NCBI RefSeq assembly: GCF_023278365.1
Contig: NZ_CP075338.1
Coordinates: 2,418,001-2,482,000, forward strand
Direction of reading: 5' to 3'
Source of the DNA: Epilithonimonas zeae
GTDB taxonomy: Bacteria > Bacteroidota > Bacteroidia > Flavobacteriales > Weeksellaceae
DNA: 64,000 nucleotides
Under the pieces are notes generated by a model, which saw only the letters and a program-made list of their open reading frames with translations, made no database searches and had not been told where the DNA came from. Position 1 is the first letter of the stretch, and every line of letters begins with the position of its first letter. The translations under genes and the position numbers were made by a program. This document shows positions 1 to 6,494 of this stretch, in pieces.

Positions 1-1
1 A

Positions 2-244
2 GGAATGCTTGGATTAACCTTTGCAGACAAAGAAGATTATGATAAAATCCAGGAAGATGATACAATTAATTTCTTAGATTTAGATCAATTTGCGCCAGGT
101 AAACAACTGACTTTGGAGTTTGTTCACGCTGATGGAACTAAGGACATTGTTAAAACGAACCATACTTATAATGCCGGACAAATTGCATGGTTCAAAGCTG
201 GTTCTGCCCTTAATCTTATTAAAGCAATGGAAAAAGAAAGTTAA
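2..244 (+). CDS. acn: Aconitate hydratase, C-terminal end (5' truncated by window)
   Basis: This is the last ~80 residues of aconitase, which interconverts citrate and isocitrate in the TCA cycle in the cytoplasm. The frame is open from base 2, and the residues GMLGLTF at the edge sit in the conserved swivel-domain block (usually preceded by an IHETNLKK-type stretch). It continues with DYDKIQEDDTINFLDL and ends with the typical NAGQIAWFKAGSALNLI tail. The Met at base 5 is internal, not the start. The Fe-S ligand cysteines lie upstream of the window and cannot be checked. It is followed by a bidirectional terminator. The assignment rests on a well-conserved C-terminal sequence that I recognise from Bacteroidota aconitases. 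Confidence 0.9.
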   Translation, partial: GMLGLTFADKEDYDKIQEDDTINFLDLDQFAPGKQLTLEFVHADGTKDIVKTNHTYNAGQIAWFKAGSALNLIKAMEKES

Positions 245-267
245 AAAAACTTTACTTTACAGATATA

Positions 268-296
268 AAAAAGTCTCACAATTTGCGAGACTTTTT
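268..296. terminator. Bidirectional intrinsic terminator
   Basis: A 10-bp perfect stem AAAAAGTCTC/GAGACTTTTT with a 9-nt loop sits between the aconitase stop (244) and the end of the convergent minus-strand gene (300). A/T runs on both sides suit termination in both directions. Confidence 0.85.
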
Positions 297-299
297 ATT

Positions 300-683
300 T
301 TATACTTTACTTTCTTCTGTTCGAGGTTCTTCTGGTCTGCAGAATTTGGATTCGAATCTCTGTTTCCACATCTCTTTAAACTTTTCACGCTCTTCTTCGC
401 TGCCACAGAATTGGGTTTCGAATTTCTGCTTCCAGCTTTCTTTCATAGCATCTTGCCCGTCAAAGTGATGTCGACTCCCGAATTTTTTCTTTCCGTTAAA
501 TCCTCCGAATAAAATCTTTGATAAGACCAAAATTCCCAGAGATTGCCAATAATTAATCGCTTTCACGCCTAAAATGTCAGGCAAAAGGATGTTCCAAAGC
601 CATTGGAAAAACCAAACAAACAAACCTATCGCTGCAATAATGCAAGGAATAGCTAACCAAAATTTCTTTTTATTTCTGTTCAT
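300..683 (-). CDS. Small membrane protein downstream of ECF sigma factor
   Basis: 127 residues, no recognised family. A basic N-terminus is followed by two hydrophobic segments (about residues 9-32 and 45-60) and then a charged cytoplasmic-type tail. The tail contains a 22-residue tandem duplication: ESWKQKFETQFC (82-93) and EMWKQRFESKFC (104-115), each ending in Cys and followed by an acidic stretch. It lies 10 nt after the sigma-factor gene and is very probably co-transcribed with it. That position is where ECF sigma factors often have an anti-sigma factor, but it has no visible zinc-binding anti-sigma (ZAS) motif or FecR domain, so an anti-sigma role is only a suggestion. It could also simply be a target of the sigma factor. 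Confidence 0.7.
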   Translation of the reverse strand: MNRNKKKFWLAIPCIIAAIGLFVWFFQWLWNILLPDILGVKAINYWQSLGILVLSKILFGGFNGKKKFGSRHHFDGQDAMKESWKQKFETQFCGSEEEREKFKEMWKQRFESKFCRPEEPRTEESKV

Positions 684-693
684 CTCTTTAATA

Positions 694-1269
694 TTAATCG
701 TTCAAATCATCATAAAGACTTTGCAATCTTTTGCGCAGATGTTTTACTGCGTATGATTTTCTACTAATGATTGTTTTTATGTTTTCGCCTTCTTCGTCAG
801 CAATTTCTTGTAGCGTTTTATCTTCCAATTCATTTTGGATATAAACCCGTTTTTGTTTTTCCGGTAGTTCGTCCAAAGCTTTCATCAACTCATTCCAGAA
901 CATCTCTTTGAAAACACCTAGTTCCGGACTATTACTATCATCAGCCAAAAGAATATCTTTTACATTCAGTTCGCCATCCTCATCCTGATAGACAAAATCT
1001 TCAAGAGATTCGCTTTTCTTTTTTCTGTAGCTGTCGATGATTTTGTTTCTGGTAACCGAATACAACCAGGCACCAACATTTTCCAACTCGTTCAAGTTAG
1101 TCAATCGGCTGGTCTGAAACCAAACTTCCTGCAGAATATCTTCCGCATCTTCTGTCTTTGCCACTTTAGAGTTAATAAAGCGCAAGAGCTGGGAACCGTA
1201 ATTTTTTACGACTTCCGTAATCGATGCAGATTTTTTTTCGGCCATTTGCTGTAAAGATAGCGACTCCAT
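694..1269 (-). CDS. ECF-type RNA polymerase sigma factor
   Basis: A 191-residue sigma-70 family protein of the extracytoplasmic-function type. Region 2 spans about residues 22-85, with the signature DAEDILQEVW (41-50) and the GAWLYSVTRNKIIDSYRKKK DNA-melting/-10 recognition segment. Region 4 is at about 130-185, with LPEKQKRVY and the helix-turn-helix LQEIADEEGENIKTIISR. Regions 1 and 3 are absent, as expected for ECF sigmas. An acidic linker (about 90-118) separates the two domains. The start at 1269 is chosen; Met9 is an alternative. No FecR or ZAS anti-sigma gene is adjacent; the only partner is the small membrane protein just downstream. Confidence 0.92.
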   Translation of the reverse strand: MESLSLQQMAEKKSASITEVVKNYGSQLLRFINSKVAKTEDAEDILQEVWFQTSRLTNLNELENVGAWLYSVTRNKIIDSYRKKKSESLEDFVYQDEDGELNVKDILLADDSNSPELGVFKEMFWNELMKALDELPEKQKRVYIQNELEDKTLQEIADEEGENIKTIISRKSYAVKHLRKRLQSLYDDLND

Positions 1270-1350
1270 ATGAATATGACGACGCTGATTTTTTTTTACT
1301 TTAAAAATTTTTATTTTTTTCTAAAGTATCATTAAAATATTGAATTACAT

Positions 1351-1461
1351 GCAGCCCGGCTTGAGCGGAAATCCTTTTTATTTTTTTGAAAAAAAATAAA
1401 AAGATTGACTTCGTCGAACCACTCCGTTAGGTTTGGGAGCGAAAGATGGAAATAGCTGCCC
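1351..1461 (+). repeat. Dispersed palindromic (REP-like) element, copy A
   Basis: The element runs from GCAGCCCGG to AATAGCTGCCC, so its ends are partly inverted. AATCCTTTTTA and TAAAAAGATT form an inner inverted pair around an A/T core. One arm (AGCCC.GG..TGAGCGG.AATCCTTTTT) aligns with the minus-strand arm of copy B at 32903-33013 (AGCCCCGATAGTAGCGGCATCCTTTTTT). It fills most of the gap between the acyltransferase end and the sigma gene. I remember similar elements as frequent in Chryseobacterium and Flavobacterium intergenic DNA, but only the two-copy similarity is visible here. Confidence 0.6.
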
Positions 1462-1468
1462 AAATAAA

Positions 1469-2044
1469 TTACATCAAAGGCAACCTCATCAATTCGTGTT
1501 TTCCGAAGATGATGGAATTGGCTGGAACGTTTCTGGAAATAACGCAATTTGCACCAATAATACAGTTATCGCCAATTGTTACGCCTTTGAGAACAGTAAC
1601 ATTACTATAGATTTTCACATTTTTACCAATGATGATTGGTGCTGTATTGAATTTGTTTTTGTGCCAAACGTATTCTGGTTTTGTATCGAAAGCGTGGTCG
1701 TGATCATAGAATTTGCAGCCTTCAGCAATACATGTATCATCGCCCAATTCTATTTTATCTAGACAATTGATGGAAATATAATGACTGAGATCTACATTAT
1801 TTCCGAAAATCAATGTTCCTCCGTTTCTTATTCTAATGGCATTATGATCTCTCCAAATAACATTTGTTCCAATCTTGAATTTGGCATTATCATCCAGCTC
1901 AAAAGTAGTCGCCTTTCCTATTTTAAGATCTGAATGAAGCGTGACTCCGGAATGCGAGTTTAGAATACTGTAGGAATATAGCTTCTCGATTTTCGCAATC
2001 GTTTTTGGAATGATATTCAATGCTTTATATATTAAATTGATCAT
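1469..2044 (-). CDS. Hexapeptide-repeat acyltransferase
   Basis: A 191-residue left-handed beta-helix acyltransferase of the CatB/WbbJ/maltose O-acetyltransferase type, which moves acyl groups from CoA or ACP to sugar hydroxyls or amines. The hexapeptide pattern [LIV]GxxxxI appears repeatedly (TLIFGNNVDLSHY, IELGDDTCIAEG, PIIIGKNVKIYSNV, VTIGDNCIIGANCVI). The active-site region contains DHDHAF. A short N-terminal helix precedes the coil. It is the last gene of a four-gene operon that starts with an acyl carrier protein, 12 nt after the SDR stop. Context suggests it attaches the acyl group made by the operon to a cell-envelope glycan or another hydroxyl acceptor; the real substrate is unknown. 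Confidence 0.85.
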   Translation of the reverse strand: MINLIYKALNIIPKTIAKIEKLYSYSILNSHSGVTLHSDLKIGKATTFELDDNAKFKIGTNVIWRDHNAIRIRNGGTLIFGNNVDLSHYISINCLDKIELGDDTCIAEGCKFYDHDHAFDTKPEYVWHKNKFNTAPIIIGKNVKIYSNVTVLKGVTIGDNCIIGANCVISRNVPANSIIFGKHELMRLPLM

Positions 2045-2056
2045 CGTTTTGTGTTT

Positions 2057-2779
2057 TTATAATGTTCCGGAATCTACAAAAATTTCTTGTCCAGTAATCG
2101 ATTTTGCTTTTTCACTTGCTAGAAACAAAACGGTTTCTGCCACAGACTGCATATCGGTTTCTTTTTTCAATGCGGTTCTTTTGAAGATTCTATTTTTGTG
2201 ATCCTGAGTCAGTTTGGCATTCATTGCGGTTTCCATATAACCAGGAACAACGATGTTGGAACGGATCCCTCGTTCGCCCCATTCTCTGGAAATATTTTTG
2301 GAAAAAGACTGCAAAGCACCCTTGGAAGCCGCATACATTGACAAACCTTTGTAACCTGTATGCGCACTGATCGAAGAAATATGAATGATGCTCCCGGAAA
2401 CCCGGTTATAAATCATATTTCTGATGGCATATTTTGTCAAAAACATTGGCGAATACAAGTTGACATCGAACATTGTTTTCAAATCTTCGTAATTAAGATT
2501 CGTAACAATATCATCATAAGCCATCGCTGCATTGTTAATTAATACGTGAATTGGAATTTGATTTTTGACAAAATCTTTGAAAACTTCTTGTTGGATGTTC
2601 TCCGGATTGGATAAATCGAATGTCTTGAAGAAAAAGTTCTCCGGATAGTGTTTTTCAAGATCTTTTAATTCTTCAGATTCGGTTCTGCTGATGCCATAAA
2701 CCGTATGTCCGTTTTCCAGAAACAATCTGCTGATTTCTAAACCGACACCTCTGGAAACTCCCGTTATCAATGCGTTCAT
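2057..2779 (-). CDS. SDR-family oxidoreductase (FabG-like)
   Basis: A 240-residue short-chain dehydrogenase/reductase. The N-terminal cofactor motif is TGVSRGVGLEI (residues 7-17), NNAA is at about residue 83, the catalytic Ser lies in HISSIS, and YAASK carries the Tyr and Lys. C-terminal SITGQEIFVDSG is the standard FabG-type ending. The length matches 3-oxoacyl-ACP reductases. Its start codon overlaps the AMP-ligase stop by 4 nt, so translation is probably coupled. Next to an ACP and an acyl-activating enzyme, the most likely job is to reduce a 3-keto group on a carrier-bound short acyl chain to 3-hydroxyacyl. Specificity cannot be read from sequence. Confidence 0.88.
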   Translation of the reverse strand: MNALITGVSRGVGLEISRLFLENGHTVYGISRTESEELKDLEKHYPENFFFKTFDLSNPENIQQEVFKDFVKNQIPIHVLINNAAMAYDDIVTNLNYEDLKTMFDVNLYSPMFLTKYAIRNMIYNRVSGSIIHISSISAHTGYKGLSMYAASKGALQSFSKNISREWGERGIRSNIVVPGYMETAMNAKLTQDHKNRIFKRTALKKETDMQSVAETVLFLASEKAKSITGQEIFVDSGTL

Positions 2780-3990
2780 ACTATTTTCTTTTTTCCGGTT
2801 CTGGTTAATTCTATTTTATCAACAAAAGTTATTTTCCTGGGAATTTTGAAATTTTGAATCTTTCCGTTCAAGAAAAATCTCACCTCTTCTTCCTTCAATT
2901 CGGTATTTGGGTGCAGTTCGATTTCGCAACAAATGATATTTCCTAAAACAGCATTGGCTTTTCCATAAACTCTTACATTTCGGATATTGGAATGTTGGGT
3001 TAATTCATCTTCAACTTCGTAAGGATTCACTTTGTAACCGCCGACATTGATTAATTCATTTTTTCTGGATGTGAATCGGAATCTCCTTTGCTCATCATCA
3101 ATCCACTCGATCAAATCGCCAGTGGCATAGAAATCATCAATCAAATTTAGTTGTGTTGTTTTTCCAAATAAATCTTTATGAATATATAATTCATCATCAA
3201 CTACTTTTATCAATCTAATGTGTTTTTCCGGAACAAAAAACTCATCATTCTGAGAAGAGAACAAAGGTCCTGTTTCCGTAGAACCATAAACATTGTTGAT
3301 TCTTGCATTAGTAAAAGCTTTTTCTATTTCCGAAATCAAATAAGCATCAGATTTTTCGCCACCAACAGTAATTTTCTTGACTGAATCAAAAGATTCTTTC
3401 AATGGCAAAAGCAATCGATAAAAAGTTGGTGTGGATGAAAGATTCGTGATGCTGTATTTTTTGATCGAATCAATTATAAAATCTTTTGGTGCCAGAAAAA
3501 CATTAACCAAAAGATTTTGATTCAATATTGCTTGAAAGAAAACTTGTACACCCGCAACGTGAGTCGGATTAAATGCAAACCCCCAAACATCATCTTTTCT
3601 TTCATCAGAAACGTTAATCTTTCTGATCAGATTTTTTAAGGGATGCGTGAATTTTCTTGTAAAGCCAGTCGTTCCCGAAGTAAACAATGTGATCTCTGAC
3701 TGAGAATTTTTAATCGAATTAATCAATTCTTCAACTGACGAGAATTTTTTCGGGTTCTCGATTTTGATTAATTGATTAATCTTTAAATCGTTTGACTGGA
3801 TCTCTTTTTCAGAAATATCAGAATCCATCAACGCAATATTTTTCTCATTGACCAATGCAAAAATCCAATTGAGAAAAAAAGACTTCAAATCCGGGTAAAT
3901 GTAGCAATCTGTGTATGAATCAGAAGTGTTGACTTCTGTCAGAATTTCCTCGTAAGACAAAGAAAAATTCTGATCTATTAAGAAAAACAT
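2776..3990 (-). CDS. AMP-binding (ANL superfamily) acyl-ACP ligase-like enzyme
   Basis: A 404-residue adenylate-forming enzyme. The phosphate-binding loop is TSGTTG (104-109). The adenine-binding region contains NVYGSTETGP (near 235), ATGD follows near 290, and the hinge/C-terminal domain begins at NELINVGGYKVNP. The terminal catalytic Lys region ends TRTGKKK. It is shorter than typical fatty acyl-CoA ligases (500+ residues), mainly in the N-terminal subdomain, as in compact ligases of polysaccharide-modification loci. It overlaps the ACP gene by 13 nt, so it probably loads a carboxylic acid onto that ACP. The acid is unknown. Confidence 0.88.
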   Translation of the reverse strand: MFFLIDQNFSLSYEEILTEVNTSDSYTDCYIYPDLKSFFLNWIFALVNEKNIALMDSDISEKEIQSNDLKINQLIKIENPKKFSSVEELINSIKNSQSEITLFTSGTTGFTRKFTHPLKNLIRKINVSDERKDDVWGFAFNPTHVAGVQVFFQAILNQNLLVNVFLAPKDFIIDSIKKYSITNLSSTPTFYRLLLPLKESFDSVKKITVGGEKSDAYLISEIEKAFTNARINNVYGSTETGPLFSSQNDEFFVPEKHIRLIKVVDDELYIHKDLFGKTTQLNLIDDFYATGDLIEWIDDEQRRFRFTSRKNELINVGGYKVNPYEVEDELTQHSNIRNVRVYGKANAVLGNIICCEIELHPNTELKEEEVRFFLNGKIQNFKIPRKITFVDKIELTRTGKKKIV

Positions 3991-4208
3991 TGAAGTTTTG
4001 TATAGATTTCGTTGATTGTATTGACCAAACCATCTTCAAAGATGTCAACCCCGAATTCTTCTTCAATTTTTACAGTAAGTTCAGCAAGATCAAAAGAATC
4101 GAAATTAAGATTTTCTCTAAGGGTCTGTTCCGGAGTAATTTCCAGAACGGGTTCTTCGAATTTATTCTTTTTGATGGAGTTGATAATTGTCAATAATTTT
4201 TCTTGCAT
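3978..4208 (-). CDS. Acyl carrier protein
   Basis: A 76-residue acidic helical carrier protein. The phosphopantetheine attachment motif is FDSFDLAEL, with Ser38 as the attachment residue (D-S-F rather than the D-S-L of fatty-acid AcpP). The second-helix signature KIEEEFGVDIFED follows. It is the first gene of the operon ACP, AMP ligase, SDR, acyltransferase, so it is a dedicated carrier and probably not the housekeeping AcpP. A matching promoter lies 17-48 bp upstream on the minus strand. Confidence 0.92.
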   Translation of the reverse strand: MQEKLLTIINSIKKNKFEEPVLEITPEQTLRENLNFDSFDLAELTVKIEEEFGVDIFEDGLVNTINEIYTKLQCFS

Positions 4209-4224
4209 CGTTATGTGTTTCTTG

Positions 4225-4256
4225 CAAAATTAACAATATTTCTGTTTTGTTTACAA
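4225..4256 (-). promoter_or_regulatory. Candidate Bacteroidota promoter of the ACP operon
   Basis: On the minus strand TTG, a 21-nt spacer and TAATTTTG fit the -33/-7 consensus TTG(N~19-21)TAnnTTTG of Bacteroidota primary sigma promoters. It lies just upstream of the ACP start at 4208. Confidence 0.6.
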
Positions 4257-4296
4257 TTGGAAGAGAAGAAATTTAGAATATTATGGATATAAACTA

Positions 4297-4983
4297 TTAT
4301 TTTTTAATTTTCAAAAAGAATTCGGATTTGTAAGTTTCTCCGATTGGGATTTCGATTTCGGAATTTATAGAGACATTTTTTACATCCATTTTCTCGATTT
4401 TATCAATGTTGATGATAAAAGATTTATGAACTCTTGCAAAATTCTCAGGCAGTTGATTTTCCAGAGATTTCAAAGTCTCAAGAACGATGTATTCCTGATT
4501 TTCAGTTTTGATATTGACATAATCTTTGATACTTTCTATAAAAAGAATGTCACTGAAATTGACTTTATATTGCTGTCCCGAAGATTTCACAAAGAAATAA
4601 GAATCCAGCGAATCTTGACTGACAGCAAAACGTTCTTGCGCTTTCAAAGCACTTTTTTCAAAACGTCCAAAAGAAATTGGTTTTAGAAGATAATCAACAA
4701 CATTATGTTCGTAGCCTTCCATAGCATATTCTGCGTAAGCTGTTGTAAGAATATATTTCAGCTTATTGCCGACGATTTTCATAAAATTGATTCCCGTGAG
4801 TTCCGGCATTTGAATATCCAAAAAAATCAAATCAGCTTCGTTTTTCTGAATATACTCTAAAGCTTCAATCGGATTTTCTGTAGAAAAAACTAAATCCAGA
4901 AAGGGCATTTTCTCCACATAACTTCCTAACAAAGAAACTGCGAGCGGCTCGTCATCAACAACAATACATTTAATTTTATTCAT
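4297..4983 (-). CDS. LytTR-family response regulator
   Basis: A 228-residue response regulator. The receiver domain (1-118) has acidic residues D10-D11, the phosphorylation site Asp56 in LIFLDIQMPE, and the conserved T and K (TTAY, LLKPI). The LytTR DNA-binding domain (about 132-228) contains FFVKSSGQQYKV, FIESIKDYVNI and FARVHKSFIINIDKI. It overlaps the kinase gene by 8 nt, a clear two-component pair. LytTR regulators bind short direct repeats upstream of target genes. The three outer-membrane genes that diverge from this operon are natural candidates, but no operator was identified. Confidence 0.95.
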   Translation of the reverse strand: MNKIKCIVVDDEPLAVSLLGSYVEKMPFLDLVFSTENPIEALEYIQKNEADLIFLDIQMPELTGINFMKIVGNKLKYILTTAYAEYAMEGYEHNVVDYLLKPISFGRFEKSALKAQERFAVSQDSLDSYFFVKSSGQQYKVNFSDILFIESIKDYVNIKTENQEYIVLETLKSLENQLPENFARVHKSFIINIDKIEKMDVKNVSINSEIEIPIGETYKSEFFLKIKK

Positions 4984-5986
4984 TTCTCAAATCAATTCTT
5001 AAATCTACGGTAAAATCGGTTTCAGTTTCGATAATATTCAGTTCGTGTTTTTTTGGATAAAGAATTTCCAGTCTTTTTTTCACATTCCCAATTCCAATTC
5101 CTGAAAGTGAATCTTTGGAACGTTGTTTTTTAAAATTATAAAGATGAAAATGAAGTTTTTGATTCTCATCAGAAATTTTCAAAGTAAATCCTTTTCCTGA
5201 AAAATCACCGTGTTTGAAAGCATTCTCTACAAAAGGAACGAGAAGCATTGGCGAAATATTAAGATTCGGAAAATTGATTTTCTTCTCAATGATTAATAAT
5301 TCCGGATTTTTAATCCTCAATTTTTCAAGCTCAATCAGACTTTCAAGATAACCTATTTCTTTTTCCAATGAAATAAAGTCTCTTTCTAAATCTTTCGTAC
5401 TGTATCTCAGCAATTGGCTTAATTCTTCAATTGCAGGTAAAGATTTATCTGACTTCTGATAAACTAAAGAGTAAATATTATTCAAAGTGTTGAAGATAAA
5501 ATGAGGATTGATTTGCGTCTTCAAAGCCTGAAGCTCTGAATTCTTTTTTTCTTCTATCAATTGTCTCTTTTCAACTTCTGCATCAGACATTAATTTAAAC
5601 AAACAAAAAACCGTGCTTATAAAAATCGTGGTACTGCTGTAATAGATATTATCATAAAAATAAAAACTCAAAGATGTTTTCTCATTGTAATTCCTGATCC
5701 CAAAAAAATAAGGCGAGAAAATCTCTTCCACACAATAGCGAATCAATACAAAACAAAAAACACTTAAAAGAAAAGCAAGCAGTGTTTTGGAGAGATTTTG
5801 AATATTGAAGAACTTCGGAATTACAAAGAAATAATTGATGTAAAAACATATAAAACTTGTAATAGCAAAGGTTATTTTAAAATAATCGGCATCTGCTCCG
5901 AATACTAAATAAGGAAATATAAAAGTTCCGAGAATGTAAATACACCAATAAAATATATGAAGAAATAAAAGCTGTTGTTTTTTCAT
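4976..5986 (-). CDS. Sensor histidine kinase, LytS/YehU type
   Basis: A 336-residue membrane kinase. Four hydrophobic segments (about residues 8-28, 37-56, 68-88 and 112-132) form a 4-TM sensor without a periplasmic domain. A coiled linker follows, and then the His_kinase domain with LKTQINPHFIFNTLNNI, where the His before FIFN is the predicted phosphorylation site. The ATP-binding domain contains VPFVENAFKHG and GIGIGNVKKRL. This is the usual Bacteroidota LytS-like architecture. It overlaps both the regulator (8 nt) and the upstream lipoprotein gene (4 nt), so the three are one translationally coupled operon. The signal it senses is unknown. Confidence 0.93.
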   Translation of the reverse strand: MKKQQLLFLHIFYWCIYILGTFIFPYLVFGADADYFKITFAITSFICFYINYFFVIPKFFNIQNLSKTLLAFLLSVFCFVLIRYCVEEIFSPYFFGIRNYNEKTSLSFYFYDNIYYSSTTIFISTVFCLFKLMSDAEVEKRQLIEEKKNSELQALKTQINPHFIFNTLNNIYSLVYQKSDKSLPAIEELSQLLRYSTKDLERDFISLEKEIGYLESLIELEKLRIKNPELLIIEKKINFPNLNISPMLLVPFVENAFKHGDFSGKGFTLKISDENQKLHFHLYNFKKQRSKDSLSGIGIGNVKKRLEILYPKKHELNIIETETDFTVDLRIDLRNE

Positions 5987-6330
5987 CGTAGTTCTTTGTG
6001 ATTAATTAGAATCGGTTTATTAGACGAATAATGCAAATGTATAGAAACCATTTCCGCATTTTTATTTTTTAAAATCAAGTTACTTTTTTTAGGCAATCTG
6101 TAAGTAAACTCAGAATTAGCCGATATACTTTTCTGCATTTTCAGTTCAGAAACCATTTCTACTTCTTTATCTGATATATTTTTAATGGATAAAGTTGCAG
6201 GCGATTTTACTTTATTAATAATGATGCTATCACCGGAAGCTATCGTCAGCGTTTTCCAGACATCTACTCTATGATTACCAATACAGGAAACCGTAGATAT
6301 TAAAATTAGAATGAGTATTAATTTTTTCAT
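5983..6330 (-). CDS. Small lipoprotein linked to LytS/LytTR pair
   Basis: 115 residues with a signal peptide and lipobox ISTVSC (Cys16), hence probably a membrane-anchored periplasmic lipoprotein. The mature part is a small beta-rich domain with no family I recognise (KSPATLSIKNISDKEVEMVSE suggests an Ig-like or DUF fold). It is the first gene of the operon and overlaps the kinase start by 4 nt, which suggests it could feed a signal to the sensor. It diverges from the outer membrane barrel genes across a ~160-bp intergenic region (6331-6494) that should hold both promoters. Confidence 0.75.
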   Translation of the reverse strand: MKKLILILILISTVSCIGNHRVDVWKTLTIASGDSIIINKVKSPATLSIKNISDKEVEMVSELKMQKSISANSEFTYRLPKKSNLILKNKNAEMVSIHLHYSSNKPILINHKELR

Positions 6331-6494
6331 AGCTCAAAAGTAATAACAACAAAAAGATTTCGACGGGCAATTTCTATGAATCCCGATTTTTTATCGATGA
6401 AAATATTTTGGTCGGATTAAAGCCGGGTCAAATCTAAATGCTATTTCATAAAAAAAGCTTGGAAAATACCTTTGTCTCAACAAAATCAAAAATT

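Noticed and set aside
1332-1547. 71-codon minus-strand ORF overlapping the acyltransferase end
   Set aside because: Runs through the palindromic repeat and overlaps the end of a clear gene in another frame; low-complexity product.
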